From NCBI GenBank assembly GCA_029204225.1, contig CM055106.1, forward strand, positions 14,882,393 through 14,946,392: a DNA stretch of 64,000 nt. The letters are read 5' to 3'. The stretch comes from Diphasiastrum complanatum. Lineage: Eukaryota; Streptophyta; Lycopodiopsida; Lycopodiales; Lycopodiaceae. Made by a program: the position numbers and the translations under genes. The notes below the pieces were generated by a model. It did no database searches, was not told the DNA's origin, and saw nothing but the letters and a program-made list of their open reading frames with translations. Shown in pieces: positions 21,940-34,429 of the stretch (position 1 is its first letter; each line of letters starts with the position of its first letter).

Positions 21940-22640
21940 TTATTGATTTGAATTTAAAAGGCATTTTTTGATCATGAGTATTGCCATTTCGTATATGCAA
22001 CGCTTAAATCTAGGATTTTCCGAAGGACTTTTAAAATCCATAGGAATTAATCAATATGTATTTTATTCAATATTGAAAAAAATGCATATCTTGTGCCTGC
22101 TATAATTATAAGCAAAGGAGCATGACAAGGATGCTCAATACTTCGATTATTGTATGTAGTTTCTTCTATGTCACTTATTCATGTGATTAAGAAAGTTCAT
22201 ATGCAATAATATCTTTATATATTCAATATGGATATGTTGCACCATCTTTGTGTGGATGACAAGGGTGTTTGCACTAGCTAATCAATTATGATTTTGAAAC
22301 TTTCTATGGTTATTGCAACATCATGGTGTTGCCTTGAGCACTAAGATCAATTTGAATAAATTTGTTGTGCATCACTCAATAGTAGTTGTGCTCCTTCCTA
22401 GCACATGCATTTATATCATATCACATGGGAACTTATTTACCAATTTGGGTATTCTTAGAAGACTTCATGTTACAAATGGACTTCATAGTGCAAACAAGCA
22501 GCAAGTCGAATCATTGCTACAAAATGTTGCCAATAAGATAGGAATATGGGAAGATAGACCACTTTCATTTGCTTCTTGGTTGATGATTCTGAAACATATT
22601 ATGTCGTTATGCTACTATGGCAATTGTCCTACTAGTTGAC
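21940..22640 (+). pseudogene. LINE (L1-type) reverse transcriptase fragment
   Basis: Across frame breaks the order matches a plant L1 RT: KAFFDHEYCHFVYATLK near 21960 (the K-A-F-D region), a QGCSILRLLYV stretch near 22125 (R-Q-G-C-P-L-S region), LCVDDKGV near 22245 (degenerate F-A-D-D active site), STKINLNKFV near 22340, and KIGIWEDRPLSFASWLMILK near 22545 (the W..R-L-S-F-A-G-R region). Both the catalytic F-A-D-D and R-Q-G-C boxes are altered. The surviving continuous frame is 22313-22639. LINE RT copies to DNA at target sites; this one is dead. Confidence 0.8.
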
Positions 22641-23080
22641 ATTTTGTTTGGTTTTCATAACTTTCAATTTTTTTTCTTTTATGAGAGCAATTTGCATTTG
22701 TAAATTTTTTTGTCATCAATACAAGATAAAATGAAAACAACCAACCAAGCTGAGGAATGGGAGCCAAAAGAGTTGTTCAAAGAAAAAGCGATCTCGACCA
22801 CTAGTAGACATCGATGTTGTACACACATATAATATTGATCTTTAAATACAAGTGGGATTCAACAAGTGATTTTTTTAGGCCAAATATAATCAACTACCTC
22901 TGTTGAATTTGGTGCCGATTATTAATATTGGCAAAAGAGTTCACGAGGATGTTGGAAAACAAATCGAAAAAAGTTGAAATTAATAAATAGCAAAACTAGT
23001 GATTTTGATTGAATCAAAAAGTTCAAGCAATATTAAATCAAATAAGCCATAACGTACTTGAATGCACGGATTCGTCTTTT
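22641..23080. other. No gene seen
   Basis: AT-rich sequence with no motif, immediately downstream of the LINE fragment; the tract CAATTTTTTTTCTTTTATG near 22665 could be LINE 3' UTR. Confidence 0.4.
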
Positions 23081-23503
23081 TCAATAACCTCCTATGGATG
23101 ATAGATCACATATATCCTTGGTTACCAGTCTTTTCCTCTTGTTGCTTTTGACCTTTTTGTTGAGCACATCCTTATCTTTAACAAGAGACAAATATGAGAT
23201 ACACATGGATTGAAATGCAGGTTTTGTCTCATCATTACTAGTTGTAAAATGATGCAAAGAAGATTTCAACATTTGGATCTCCTTCTTGAACATCTCATTT
23301 TCTTCCAAACAAGTTTTCAACTTTGTAGATTGATCTCCACACTCCTTTGATATTTTCTTTAATTCCTCTTCCAAATAATGTATTCTTTGCATTTGTGCAT
23401 TTCCATAGAGCATCAAATTCTCACAGTAGCCGAAAAGGCCATTTTTGCCATGACACACATAGATTATCAATTGACTCACCGAATGAAAATATGGATGTTG
23501 CAA
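23081..23503 (-). CDS. Hypothetical coiled-coil reading frame (140 aa)
   Basis: The frame is 140 codons with an ATG near its start. Residues about 40-80 (HYLEEELKKISKECGDQSTK, CLEENEMFKKEIQMLKSSL) have heptad-like leucine and charged spacing suggesting a coiled coil. The C-terminus is basic (KKVKSNKRKRLV). There is no recognised domain and no promoter or neighbour that helps. It could be the coiled-coil region of a retroelement gag or a captured exon. It is one of the few frames here with protein-like composition. Confidence 0.35.
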   Translation of the reverse strand: MQHPYFHSVSQLIIYVCHGKNGLFGYCENLMLYGNAQMQRIHYLEEELKKISKECGDQSTKLKTCLEENEMFKKEIQMLKSSLHHFTTSNDETKPAFQSMCISYLSLVKDKDVLNKKVKSNKRKRLVTKDICDLSSIGGY

Positions 23504-24683
<1,180 letters not shown>

Positions 24684-24689
24684 AACAAA

Positions 24690-25130
24690 GTCTCCTCTTG
24701 TTATTGAGAATGTCAAATGAGTACAAATGTTGTCCTTTTATTCTTGGGGAGGCCCTTGCCCCATCCATCCTGTTGGCTACTTGGAAGTGGCAAGGATTGA
24801 CATCCTAGCCCTTCAAAGAAACACAAAAGATCTAGTGGTGCATAAAGAAGCACACCCCACCTACCACCATTTGACTTTGATTCCATCTTATAATTTAGAC
24901 GTTGGGCCTTTTAACTTATTTTACATCCACCTAGGGCCCAAGTCACTAGAAAACAACTTAAACTATTTAATTAGTGTGCTCATTGGGTTGTGGGCTTACA
25001 TGCGTAGGAAGCTAGTGCCTCACACTTATTATTCTAACTGTACACTACTGTACTAGGGTGGGGCCCACTGGTGAGTAAGGCTTGACCAATAGTAGTTTTA
25101 GTGGCGGGACCCACTAAGCGCCCAACAATA
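24690..25130. other. No gene seen
   Basis: Contains GGGCCCAAGTCACTAG and GTGGGGCCCACTGGTG-like words, perhaps LTR or intergenic DNA. No motif-bearing frame. Confidence 0.4.
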
Positions 25131-25690
25131 TCCTCAACATGTTGGGTTCATTTATTTATGCATAGAAAATACCCACAACAGAGTTGTTGACAAAAGAATC
25201 AAGTTATGTATTTGTGTTTAACAAGGAACCTGTCTCTTGGAATAGCAAAAAGTAGAATTTGACTACATTATCTTCAATAGAGGCCAAATACATTGGTACT
25301 GCACATGCTGCAAAGAAAGCTATATGGTCAAGGCATCTATTGTTAGACACTAATCTAAGTCAATTTCAAGCTACTTCCATCTTTTGCAACAATAAGAGTA
25401 CAATTGCTTTATGGTTAAGGTGTCTATTGTTAGACACTAATCTAAGTCAATTTCAAGCTACTTCCATAAAATCAGAGCACAATTGCTTTATCTATTAATC
25501 CCAAATATTATTCCCAAAGTCAGAACATTGAGATAAAGTATCATTTTGTTAGAGAAAAAGTACTCAACATGGAGATTATTTTAATCTTTTGTAGATCAGA
25601 GTTCATGGCAGCGGACATATGTACAAAGGGATTGGCATTCGACAATCATTCTAAGTTTAGCAATATGCTCAACTTAATACCTTGATTTCT
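25131..25690 (+). pseudogene. Copia RNase H fragment with internal tandem duplication
   Basis: The frame shows FNKEPVSWNSKK, LTTLSSIEAKYIGTAHAAKKAIW (catalytic S-x-E-A-E/K-Y box), FCNNKSTIAL, then after the duplication NIEIKYHFVREKV and FMAADICTKGLAF, the standard end of Copia RNase H. Upstream pol is missing, so it is a 5'-truncated copy. The segment 25331-25417 is tandemly duplicated at 25418-25493. A stop lies near 25256. Confidence 0.9.
25331..25493 (+). repeat. Tandem duplication within RNase H
   Basis: Two copies start AGG(C/T)RTCTATTGTTAGAC; the second is about 10 bp shorter around CTTCCAT. The middle 45 bp are identical. Confidence 0.9.
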
Positions 25691-25702
25691 GGGAGTTCAC
25701 AT

Positions 25703-25712
25703 TAAGGGGGAG
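25703..25712 (+). promoter_or_regulatory. Polypurine tract
   Basis: TAAGGGGGAG stands directly before the TGTTAGA LTR start. Confidence 0.85.
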
Positions 25713-26501
25713 TGTTAGATTTCATCTTTGAAATCATTTGTAATGTGGAACCAATTTATGTATAATCTACAATTTTACTCACATTGATAGTGTCGAAAGT
25801 ATCGAGACCATATGTAGAGATACACACATTGTTGACACAGTTTAAAATCTGAGGGATTATCAATTAAAATTCGAATTGACCAACATCGAGGGTTCCAAAC
25901 TAGTCTAAAATAGATTAAATAATGGAGCCTATTTTCTACATTTCGGGTCCAATCTTGGAGCCCCATGTGGCACCTGCCACGTGGATAATGGCGTATTCGG
26001 TTAGGCTATACATAGATCAATCAGATCAGATTAGTTTTAATTTAAGTCAAGTTCTTCAAAGTTCAAGGTTGAAGTTATTCTTCTTCTTCTCCTCACTGTT
26101 CCCATAGGCTTAGATTGGCTAGTAGTAAGCTATTGCAATTACAATCTATGGAAGAGCGCAATCCATAGCATAATAAGATGCGCTATTATCATAGTGCAAT
26201 CAAAGTAGATAGTGGAAGCATCAAGCAACTGTTATTCATTATCTTCAATACAAACTAATTTCGCTACTTTTTTGGGTTTACTGTTTCTGTTATTCTCGCT
26301 TATTATGATCTACGTTTCTAATTTTAAATATTGGCATAATCATCATTCATTTCCGGAACTTGTGAATGATAATATAGCTTACTTGTAATAGTATTGAATC
26401 GGTTTTGTTATCACATTAACTATCGCTACTACTATTGAGTATTCAATCGACAATTCATTGCTGAATAGTTATTTGACTACTGCACAATTTATTTTCCAAC
26501 A
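25713..26501 (+). repeat. 3' LTR of the truncated Copia element (789 bp)
   Basis: It starts TGTTAGATTTC after the PPT and ends TTTTCCAACA, near-inverted termini (TGTTAGA / TCCAACA). It includes a TATA-like GGCTATACATAGATC near 26005. The minus frame 25775-25966 and plus frame 25922-26107 inside it are not genes. Confidence 0.75.
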
Positions 26502-26934
26502 AAGGTTGGCATTTCAACATTACTATGCTATAAACCTATAAAAATTACAATTTTTTTAGCTATAAATTTTCAATTTATATGGGTTATATTCTAGTATTTC
26601 CACCTCTATTGAGGTGTTATAAGTTTTCAATAAAAGTAGCTTGAAATTCTTTCACAAGGACCATGAGATTCGATTTGAGAGTGTAAAAGCGACAATTTTG
26701 GCCAACAAGGTATCAACCTGGGTATCAAAGAACTGATTTGACTGATGTATAATACTTTGATACTAGAGTTGATACCTGATTGGAGCTTGTTTTAGCCCAG
26801 TCATTCTTCATGTTGATACCCTGATTAGGGACAAAAAGATAGATTTTTCCATGATATTTGTTAGGATCCAGTTATGGATCCAACATATTCTGGCGTGAGC
26901 ATTAGCTTAAGAGGTCATAGAATTAATTTGAGAC
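26502..26934. other. No gene seen
   Basis: AT-rich DNA. GTTGATACC / TTGATACC words recur between 26710 and 26820 (four times), perhaps a decayed short repeat. Confidence 0.4.
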
Positions 26935-27528
26935 GGTCATTGACTCCCCACCGGAGGCACTTGGGGGCCAATCATTTAATCACGAACATGTGTGTTGTAG
27001 TCGCAACTTGATGTACTTGCCCCTGACGTGCTGCATGGGTTTTGGTAGAGCTGATGTACAACTGACCTAGTTAACCCGTGATTTGGTGGATAGTGACTAG
27101 GGTTTGTAGGCATGTGACTAGTGTGATCTCTTAGGCACATGTGTAAGGTGGGTAGGGGGCTGGAATGGCATTAAGACACTGTATTCTTGGGTCAATAAGG
27201 TTAGATTGGTAGGGGGTAGACTTGGGTCAATAAGGGTAGACTGGTAGGGGCTATTCTTGGGTCAATAAGGGTAGACTGGTAGGGGGTAGGCCAAGTGAAC
27301 TGACCACCCCCATGCTCACCGTACACATGTGGCTATAAGACCACACAAGTCATGTGCTAGCTAACCCTAGTCACTACCAGCCTAATCATGGGTTAACTTG
27401 GTCAGTTGTTCATTGACTCTACCAAAATTAAAACGCAGCACGTCGCGTGCAGGCACATTGGGTTGCCATTGCAACACACATGGTCACGACTGGCCCCTAG
27501 GTGCCTTTGACGGGCACATGAACTAAGG
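26935..27528. mobile_element. Fold-back element (long imperfect inverted repeat)
   Basis: A left arm (about 26938-27160) and a right arm (about 27299-27525) are reverse-complement copies: GACTAGGG, CATGTGACT, CACATGTGTA, GTTAACCC, TTTTGGTAGAG, ACGTGCTGC, ACATGTGTGTTG and GGGGCCA occur in order on one side and inverted on the other. The 138-bp spacer is a three-unit tandem repeat. No ORF is present. It may be a MULE-type MITE or a fold-back transposon; no target duplication was recognised. Confidence 0.75.
27183..27297 (+). repeat. Three-copy tandem repeat in the fold-back spacer
   Basis: About 37-bp units of CTTGGGTCAATAAGG(G/T)TAGA plus CTGGTAGGGG, repeated three times with few changes. Confidence 0.85.
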
Positions 27529-29532
27529 GAGATTAGCTTAGAGTTATTGGAATGTAACAATATCAATTAGTACAGATTTTTTCTAATACTTGGCTTGTAT
27601 CAGATTTTGTTTAAATGTGTAATACAGCCTTATACGAAACCCAGCTTGTAATAAAAAATTTAAAAGCTAGAACGTAGATGCTAGAACCCGTTACTTGATT
27701 ACAAGATAAATATAGGGTGACGATTGTCATCGATAGATGCATATTACAAATGTCTATGCAACATCGAACAACTATGTCTACACTGTCACTGCAACAGATT
27801 CGATGAGTAAAGACGCTGTAACGGAAAAGCCATGAGAGTCGACAGTCGAGATTTCAGACCATGACGCGAGATGTTGTCAGTGACGAGTGCAGCTGCCAGG
27901 TTGCAAAGCTCAATAATACAAAGATCTACAAGTTACAACTTTCTACAAGTGGGCACACAACAAACTACACACTGGGCACACAACAAAGTTCAAAAAGTAG
28001 TCTCTTTTTAGCATGTTAGCCACTAGAGCGTCAAATCCTACGATCCATATCTACGAGCTAGCTATGATCCCCTACGTCGCCAGGGACCAGACACCAGACC
28101 CATAGTCATGCTTAATTCTAAGTAGGAAGAGCTATAGCTGGAGCCTTAGAGCCCAGACTCTATAGACAAGAGGAGTTAGACTTGAGGCAAGGGTGAATAG
28201 TCTCCACTCTCGATTCCCTATACCAACTGTATACTTGCAGGCTTGCACCCGTTACTGGTAATTGCTGTCCACTGAAGAAAGCTCCAGCGCATGCAACGTG
28301 ACCAGAATTGGTGGGTTTAGACGTTTAGACTTGAAGATCGTAAGTGAATGTTATTGTAGTTCCGTAAAGCTACCACCGTCCACGAACCAGGCTCATCAGT
28401 CATGGGTCATGTTACATGTGCTATAAAAAAACTCTTTTTTTATTAGCACGGGCAGTGTAGCGTTCATACGTTCATACTTCATACTTCAAATAGCTGAAAC
28501 TTTCAAAAAAGGGCATTTTGATTATTTTAGAGTCGAGATTTGGGAGTTTGAAGTGTGAAAGCTGCATTGCATTTGCATTATGCATGCCCAACAACCTTGA
28601 TTTTTTAATCGATATAATCTCTCCGTAGATCGAACTAGATCCTCACAAGTTTCAAGAAAGCAATCTTCATGTCCGAGAAGGAATAATGCAGGAGCTCACG
28701 AGTCACGAGCCACGAGTCATCACGCAGATACAAACTGGCAAGTTGGAGACTGCCGTCTCCTTGAACCCGAGCCTGAACATTGAAGGAACCTTTGGCTCGA
28801 CAATCGAGTAGCCATGCTTAGCACCACACCCATGACTCCGGCCTCCATCCTCCATGAGCAATGAGCATGATTCATGAGTGATGAGTCATAAATCAAGTGA
28901 CAAGGAAAAGACCAGTGCCCACTGCCAAACTGGCCTGGCTGGACAGTGGAGACTTCGGAGAGTGAACTTTGAAGGTACTACTCATTGGGTTTAGTAATGG
29001 AGCAGTCCGGATTCCAGAAGTAGGAACACTGGCTGCTTTCGAGCTGGCCGACTCCAACGGTTCATAGTAGTAGCCTGTAGGACGGTAGGACTATAGGCGA
29101 CTATAGGACGTAGGTCTCGACTCTCGAGACAAGTACTGGCCACCGCAAATGCATACAAGCAAAAGGGATCGGTTGGAACTCGGGTATGATTCCAAATTGC
29201 AGATTACCGAATACAGCCCACATGGCACAGACTCCAAAACAAAGCTCAAAACTAGCATTCTTTGAGAGCAGAATGTGCATCTGTTTTTCATCAACCGCTT
29301 TCTAAATTCTCATAATTTATTGACTTCCAACGAACTGACATTTATGTTCTTATCTAACAGATTGTATGTCCCAAAAAAAAACTTACACACTTTTAAACTA
29401 CGAGTTTTCTTAGCATGTAAGATTCATCATTCATTTATCTCTATAAAAATGTCTACAAACTTCGAATATTGTTATTACAGAAGTCCTGGTAATGTTATGT
29501 CGAGCCCAAATTTCCCAATGACTACATAGTCG

Positions 29533-29535
<3 letters not shown>
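27529..29535. other. No gene seen; GC-richer segment 27.8-29.2 kb
   Basis: No recognised frame. 28660-28870 has many CATGAG, GAGTCA and TCACGAG words (for example CACGAGTCACGAGCCACGAG near 28698), and 29060-29110 has TAGGAC-GGTAGGACTATAGG stutters. The frame 29091-29294 on the minus strand has no motif. It could contain a decayed host gene or promoter, which I cannot show. Confidence 0.45.

Positions 29536-29537
<2 letters not shown>

Positions 29538-29578
<41 letters not shown>
29538..29578. repeat. (AT)n microsatellite, about 20 units
   Basis: Perfect AT run. Confidence 0.97.
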
Positions 29579-29579
<1 letters not shown>

Positions 29580-30607
29580 TTGCATGAAGGATGGTATCGA
29601 GACAAATATGACAACCTCAATATAGCATACTTAGACCGAGCAATCTATTTAGGAGGAAGGGGGAGGGGCCAGAGTAAACAAATCATTTAATATATCGTTT
29701 TGAATTTGGACATTGTATAGTTGCAATAGGTAGATGCATAGCTAGGATAAATGCATTAATCTAAGAAAATATCTAGTATCAAGAGCTTACAAGGATTTCA
29801 ATCTAAATACCTTGGAGTTACAAGAATTTAGAAGGCAATGATATTGAATAAAAAGGGACAAACTTTTAAAAATGAAGTATGTTGCAATTCAATTACATTC
29901 GATCCCATTGTAAATTCAAAGTCCAATTTCTTGGGTCTGAATATTATTGGGATGGGTGGCCTCCTGTGAAGTCACACCCTCCTTTTAGAAGTAATGCTGA
30001 GAAAAAAACCAAGGAAAAAATTGAGTAAATTCTTTGGAACATGAATGAACGTCACAAGAGAAGAGTTTGTAAAAATCAACCTACAACCAATGATGTGGGG
30101 TTGACTATGCAAGATAAAAAGTTGCCTTGAGACTTTATCATCCAATAGCATTGAGACCTACTAGCCTTAAAATAGTGAGGAAAAGAGATTGTCTATAAAT
30201 GAGTACTCAACATCTTCCAATTATTGATATCTTTTTGTTCTTTAAAATATCTCAATGCAACCTTATAAAAAGCCACAACATCTCAATAAAGTCAATAAAA
30301 GACTACAATTAAGCCTTTGAATTTGAAATCTATAATAAAAACTAGTTGTTTTTTCACAGAGAAACTTACAAAATTGACACTAACAAAAAATTGTCAATTC
30401 CAACAATTGCCCCCTTTGTATTTGTCAAATTTTTAAAAGCAATGGCTACATCAACCCACCTGCTTGACAATGAGCCTTTCAAAATATACAAGATTATCCC
30501 TGGCTTTTCCCAAGGCAAAGTAGCAGGTCAAAATTCAATCAAGGATTGAGACTTGAGACTCACCAGTATTGTCACTTGCTAGTTATCTTTCATTATCCAC
30601 AAGGGCC
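29579..30607. other. No gene seen
   Basis: AT-rich; the 67-codon frame at 30346-30549 has no recognised motif. Confidence 0.45.
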
Positions 30608-30740
30608 AAGGGACATTGCCTTTTGACCCTTGACTTCCGAGTAATTAGGGAAGGGCATTGTCTTTGACGCTTGACTTCCAGATAATTAGGCCAGGGCGTT
30701 GTCTTTGACCCTTGACCTCCAAGTAATTAGGCCAGGGCGA
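30608..30740 (+). repeat. Minisatellite, about 42-bp unit, three copies
   Basis: Each unit runs AGGG(A/C)(A/G)TTG-TTTTGACCCTTGAC-TTCC-GTAATTAGG; the copies begin near 30608, 30651 and 30693 and a fourth starts but breaks off. Confidence 0.85.
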
Positions 30741-31512
30741 GGATTGGTCACAGCAAACCTGCCAGAGTGGTGGGATCAGGAGGGTGACTCTGCTTGTTCA
30801 AAATAAATTCTTCTTTTTTTCTGGAAGTAAAAATCTTCTGTGTAGGACACCGACAACAGGAACACATGGATAAACCTACTTCAATTAAATTCTGAAGGGC
30901 ACCCCCCACCTTTTTCTTAGGCTAGCCACCGTTGGATTTCACCACAAACCTTCAGATCATGCCACGTTGTCACCATCAGCCATTGAAAACTCTCCAAGTG
31001 TCAAGTGTGCCACTTGGCAAAATCCCAACTGATCTGACCCAAAAGGTATAGTGCCATTAAGGCTAGGCAAGGCAAGGCCGCACGCCTGCAGCCTGTCAGG
31101 CAACCCACTTCAGGAGTGAGGACGAATGGTTTTATGTAACGGAATGTGACGTCCACGTTGGCGTGTAGTGACGGGCGAAGAAGGGTGGGGTCCATGTAAC
31201 CCCCATGTCAGGTGGCAGGGCTAACTGTATATTTAGGACGTCCCAAGCCCACGTGGCTTAGACCTAGTGAAAGCGGCCGTTTTAGGGCAGAATGAGTGTT
31301 GGGGATGTGGACGGGGTGGGGGCTGGTGCATCATTGGAATTTGGCAGTATACAAATCTGACAATCCCATTCACAGGACCGTTTTTTCAACAACAAAAACA
31401 GTACAAAGTACATAAAATACTATACTACACACTTCCTCACATATACACACACTCTACTTTCTGTAACTACACTATATCAGTAAGTATAGAGGTCCCCACT
31501 CCCAGCCTCGTG
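30741..31512. promoter_or_regulatory. GC-richer promoter-like island, no downstream gene identified
   Basis: 31060-31300 is much richer in G and C than its surroundings. It has a TATA-like TGTATATTTAGG at 31226, a G-box core CCACGTGG at 31250, and CCACGTTG at 30961 and 31152. A promoter reading to the right is possible, but the only frame (31267-31647) is not recognisable and soon enters a minisatellite, so this is weak. Confidence 0.25.
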
Positions 31513-32165
31513 TACCATCTATTCCAATGTTCTTACTTCAAAGACGCAAATCAGTTTCCCAAGTTCCAAGTTCCAAGTTCCAGCTACCTTTTCTGCATGT
31601 CTCCATCCTCAACCTCTTTTCTTTTTTTTCCCTCTGTTCTACTCTGATGTTTTAGATTCAAAGACCCAAGACCCAACTTAGTTTCCAAGTTCCAATCACC
31701 TCTTTTGGATGTCTCCATCCTCACCCTCCATTTTTTTTCCCTCTCATCTATTCTAACTAATGTTTGATTCAGAGACCCAACTAAGTTTCTAAGTTCTAAT
31801 CACCTCTTGTGGATGTCTCCATCCTCACCCTCTAGTTTTTTTTTCTCTTCTATTCTAGTGTTTTCATCCAAAGACCTAACTTAGGTTACAAGTTCCAATC
31901 ACCTCTTTTGGATGTCTCTTGCTCATCCTCTTTATTCTATTTATCTTCTACTTTGATGTTTAACTTCAAATTTCAACTTAGTTTCCCAGTGCCAATCAAA
32001 TCTTTTGGATGTCTCCATCCTCACCCTCTTCTATTTTTTTTTCTTCTATTCTAATGTTCTACCTTCAAAGACCCAAGATGCAACTCGGTTTCCAACTTCC
32101 AATCAACTCTTTTGTATGTCTACATACTCAGCGTCTTTACTTTTCTTTTTTAACCCTTCACTCGC
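31513..32165 (+). repeat. Minisatellite of about 105-120 bp units, six copies
   Basis: The unit contains, in order, CTATTCTAATGTT, TTCAAAGACCCAA, CTTAGTTTCCAAGTTCCAAT, CACCTCTTTTGGATGTCT, CCATCCTCACCCTC and a T-rich tail. Units begin near 31515, 31640, 31747, 31852, 31948 and 32045. The pyrimidine-rich frames over it are not genes. Confidence 0.9.
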
Positions 32166-32391
32166 TTCTATTTTGCAAATTACCAGCTTAATTTTTGCAA
32201 TTTCTAAACATACCCGTTATTTAGCTCGACGATAAGCTAACATGATAATTTGCTCAAAGATGATGTGTCTCTATTTCCCAAATTCGAGTGAGAATCTACA
32301 TTTTTTTTACCTCTCTTCAAATCGCTATCATTTTCTTTTGCCCTTTTATTAGTGATTCAATTATTCTTTTATCTTTGAGGGTACACATATA

Positions 32392-32620
32392 GGGTAGAGC
32401 CTATCACAATCGTTCATATCACCTTTTGATCTTTCCACCTGTAAGTTCCTCTAGTTTTCAAAGCATCTCCATCTTTGTTCATGTAGGACAAAGCTTGTCG
32501 CGATCTTTCATATCACCTTGTTTTTCTTTTTTCACCTCTGAGATATTTTTGTTTTCAAAGTTGTCCCGATGTTGCTCATGTATGACAAAGCTTGTCATGA
32601 TCTTTCATATCACATTTAAT
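32392..32620 (+). repeat. Second minisatellite, about 97-bp unit, 2.4 copies
   Basis: The unit contains ACAAAGCTTGTC-GATC, TTTCATATCACCTT, CACCTCTGAGAT-like, TTTTCAAAG and TTGTTCATGTA. Copies begin near 32392, 32487 and 32583. Confidence 0.85.
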
Positions 32621-33437
32621 CCCAGTGTCACGCTTCTTCAAGTTATTCTTATAAAACGTTACAAACACCAGAATCAAATCCATAAAATACAATAACAAAA
32701 CCAATAAATTAATAAAAGTGCCCTTGCAAATTGGCCATCTAATAATCATCAACCCTTTGCATTTTAAAAGGTAGAAGAATCCAAAATAGTTTTACACCAT
32801 GTAAATCGAAACACACATTTGAATTTCTGGTATATCAAGTTTGACAACAAAAAAAGAAGAAGAAGATCTTTACATAACAAGACTACAAGTGAGTAGCATG
32901 TCTAATGATTTTGCAAAAGTTAATTGAAAAGGTAGGTAGTCAATTTAAGGGATTAACACGAAACAAATTTCCTGCTCCTTTTTACCAAGTAGTTTAATAT
33001 CCTCCTACTAACATCGATTAACACGAACTTGGATTATGGCAGTAGGTAGAAATGAAAAACAACTCTAGATAATAAAAAAAAATTAGGAGAATAATTTGCA
33101 TGATTTCAATAGTAGCCTCAAGAGGCTAACATGAAAGATGTCACAAGCATGTATTATTTGGTACTTGTTAAGTAGCTGACCTAAGCTTTTCCACAATCTA
33201 TGATTTAGCATAATGGTGGGGCAATAGCTTCTCTATTTGAGATTGTCCCTAAAAAAATTTGTGTCGAGCAAATTGCAACTTACACAAACATTTTGGCCTT
33301 ACAAATTGTCTATGTTTATTGATAGTTTTGTACTTTTGTTAGGTATGTTGCAAATGTTTTTGTGCCCTCAGAATAGTTTCTTGTAGTGACTAGCACATTA
33401 AGCACAAAAGGGAATGTTGATATAGTGACTAGCACAT
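32621..33437. other. No gene seen
   Basis: AT-rich; no motif-bearing frame. Confidence 0.45.
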
Positions 33438-33512
33438 TGTCAAGATGCATAGGTATGTCTAACAATGTTGGAGGTATGTCAAGATGCATAGGTATGTCTA
33501 ACAATGTTGGAG
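33438..33512 (+). repeat. 37-bp direct tandem duplication
   Basis: GTCAAGATGCATAGGTATGT and the following CTAACAATGTTGGAG occur twice back to back; a GTGACTAGCACATT word also recurs at 33386 and 33425. Confidence 0.9.
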
Positions 33513-33559
33513 TGTAGCCATAAGCCTGTACATGCATTCTAGATGGCTTGTATAACACC

Positions 33560-34060
33560 ATGGCTTTGTCATGGAATGCATCACATCGAGAGTTTTTCTT
33601 GCCAATCTTCCTGAAAAAATCCTACAATGTATGAAAAATGGTGGGATCAAGCACATTCACTTATATGATGTTGTAGGATTTATGATAGAAGCAAGAGAAA
33701 ACAAAAACTAACTTGTACACTACACATCATGAAGCCAATCTTAGCACTAATTGTCTCTCAAGCACATAAGAGAATCTACATTTACCAACCATCTCAAACA
33801 ATACATTTGGGAAATATTTTTGCTTGGCCTCCAATGTGTGCATGGCAAATCTCGTGAAAATTTTTTATTGCAGTGCAATGGGCCTCAAAAGAGTGTGGCC
33901 AACTTCAATAATTTGATCTTATAATATGCCCTTCACCAGATATAGTTTTAAGGACTTGCTGTTTGGTTGTAAAATTTTCATACATCAACACTCTAAGTAG
34001 TGCCTCCTCTCTAAGTAGTGCATCCCAACACGCATGACCAAAACCTTGGAATAAATTGAT
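33560..34060 (-). pseudogene. Possible decayed coding DNA, family unknown
   Basis: On the minus strand a stretch near 34045-33910 reads GFGHACWDALLREEALLRVL, MYENFTTKQQVLKTISGEG and so on without a stop for about 45 codons, followed by further short pieces interrupted by stops. Composition looks protein-like, but I cannot name a family; a DNA-transposon relic is one guess. Confidence 0.25.
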
Positions 34061-34122
34061 TTGAAAGCCTCATAATCATGGACTATGTAGAGGCCCAAGG
34101 TATGATCCCTAGAAGCAAGCTA

Positions 34123-34335
34123 TTATGGCTTCACCAGGGGACGTACCTTTTTGTTTTTTCTTCCAATCATTAAGATGAGAAACATCCTCTTCCTACATAT
34201 CTTTGCTCTCCCTATATGGATCCTCCACCTTTGATCATGATATGATTCTTGCATTCTAGTCTTATTCCAAAATCTACTAAATTTCCCTGTCGATTCATCT
34301 AGAGTTGACTCCTTTTGCCTCTTTCCTATGCCCAT
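34123..34335 (-). other. Short frame without recognised family
   Basis: Seventy codons ending in KKVRPLVKP, adjacent to the LINE relic. Nothing supports expression. Confidence 0.15.
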
Positions 34336-34429
34336 ACCTCATAGTGCTACCCTACAATTTGACCACCCTTTCACTTCGACTAAAATCAAGAAGAAAGTAT
34401 TGATGGCACTACTAGTTGTCTTCCTGCCC

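Noticed and set aside
27183-27297. Regular short repeats as a CRISPR array
   Set aside because: Three contiguous tandem copies without unique spacers in a plant-like sequence; a minisatellite.
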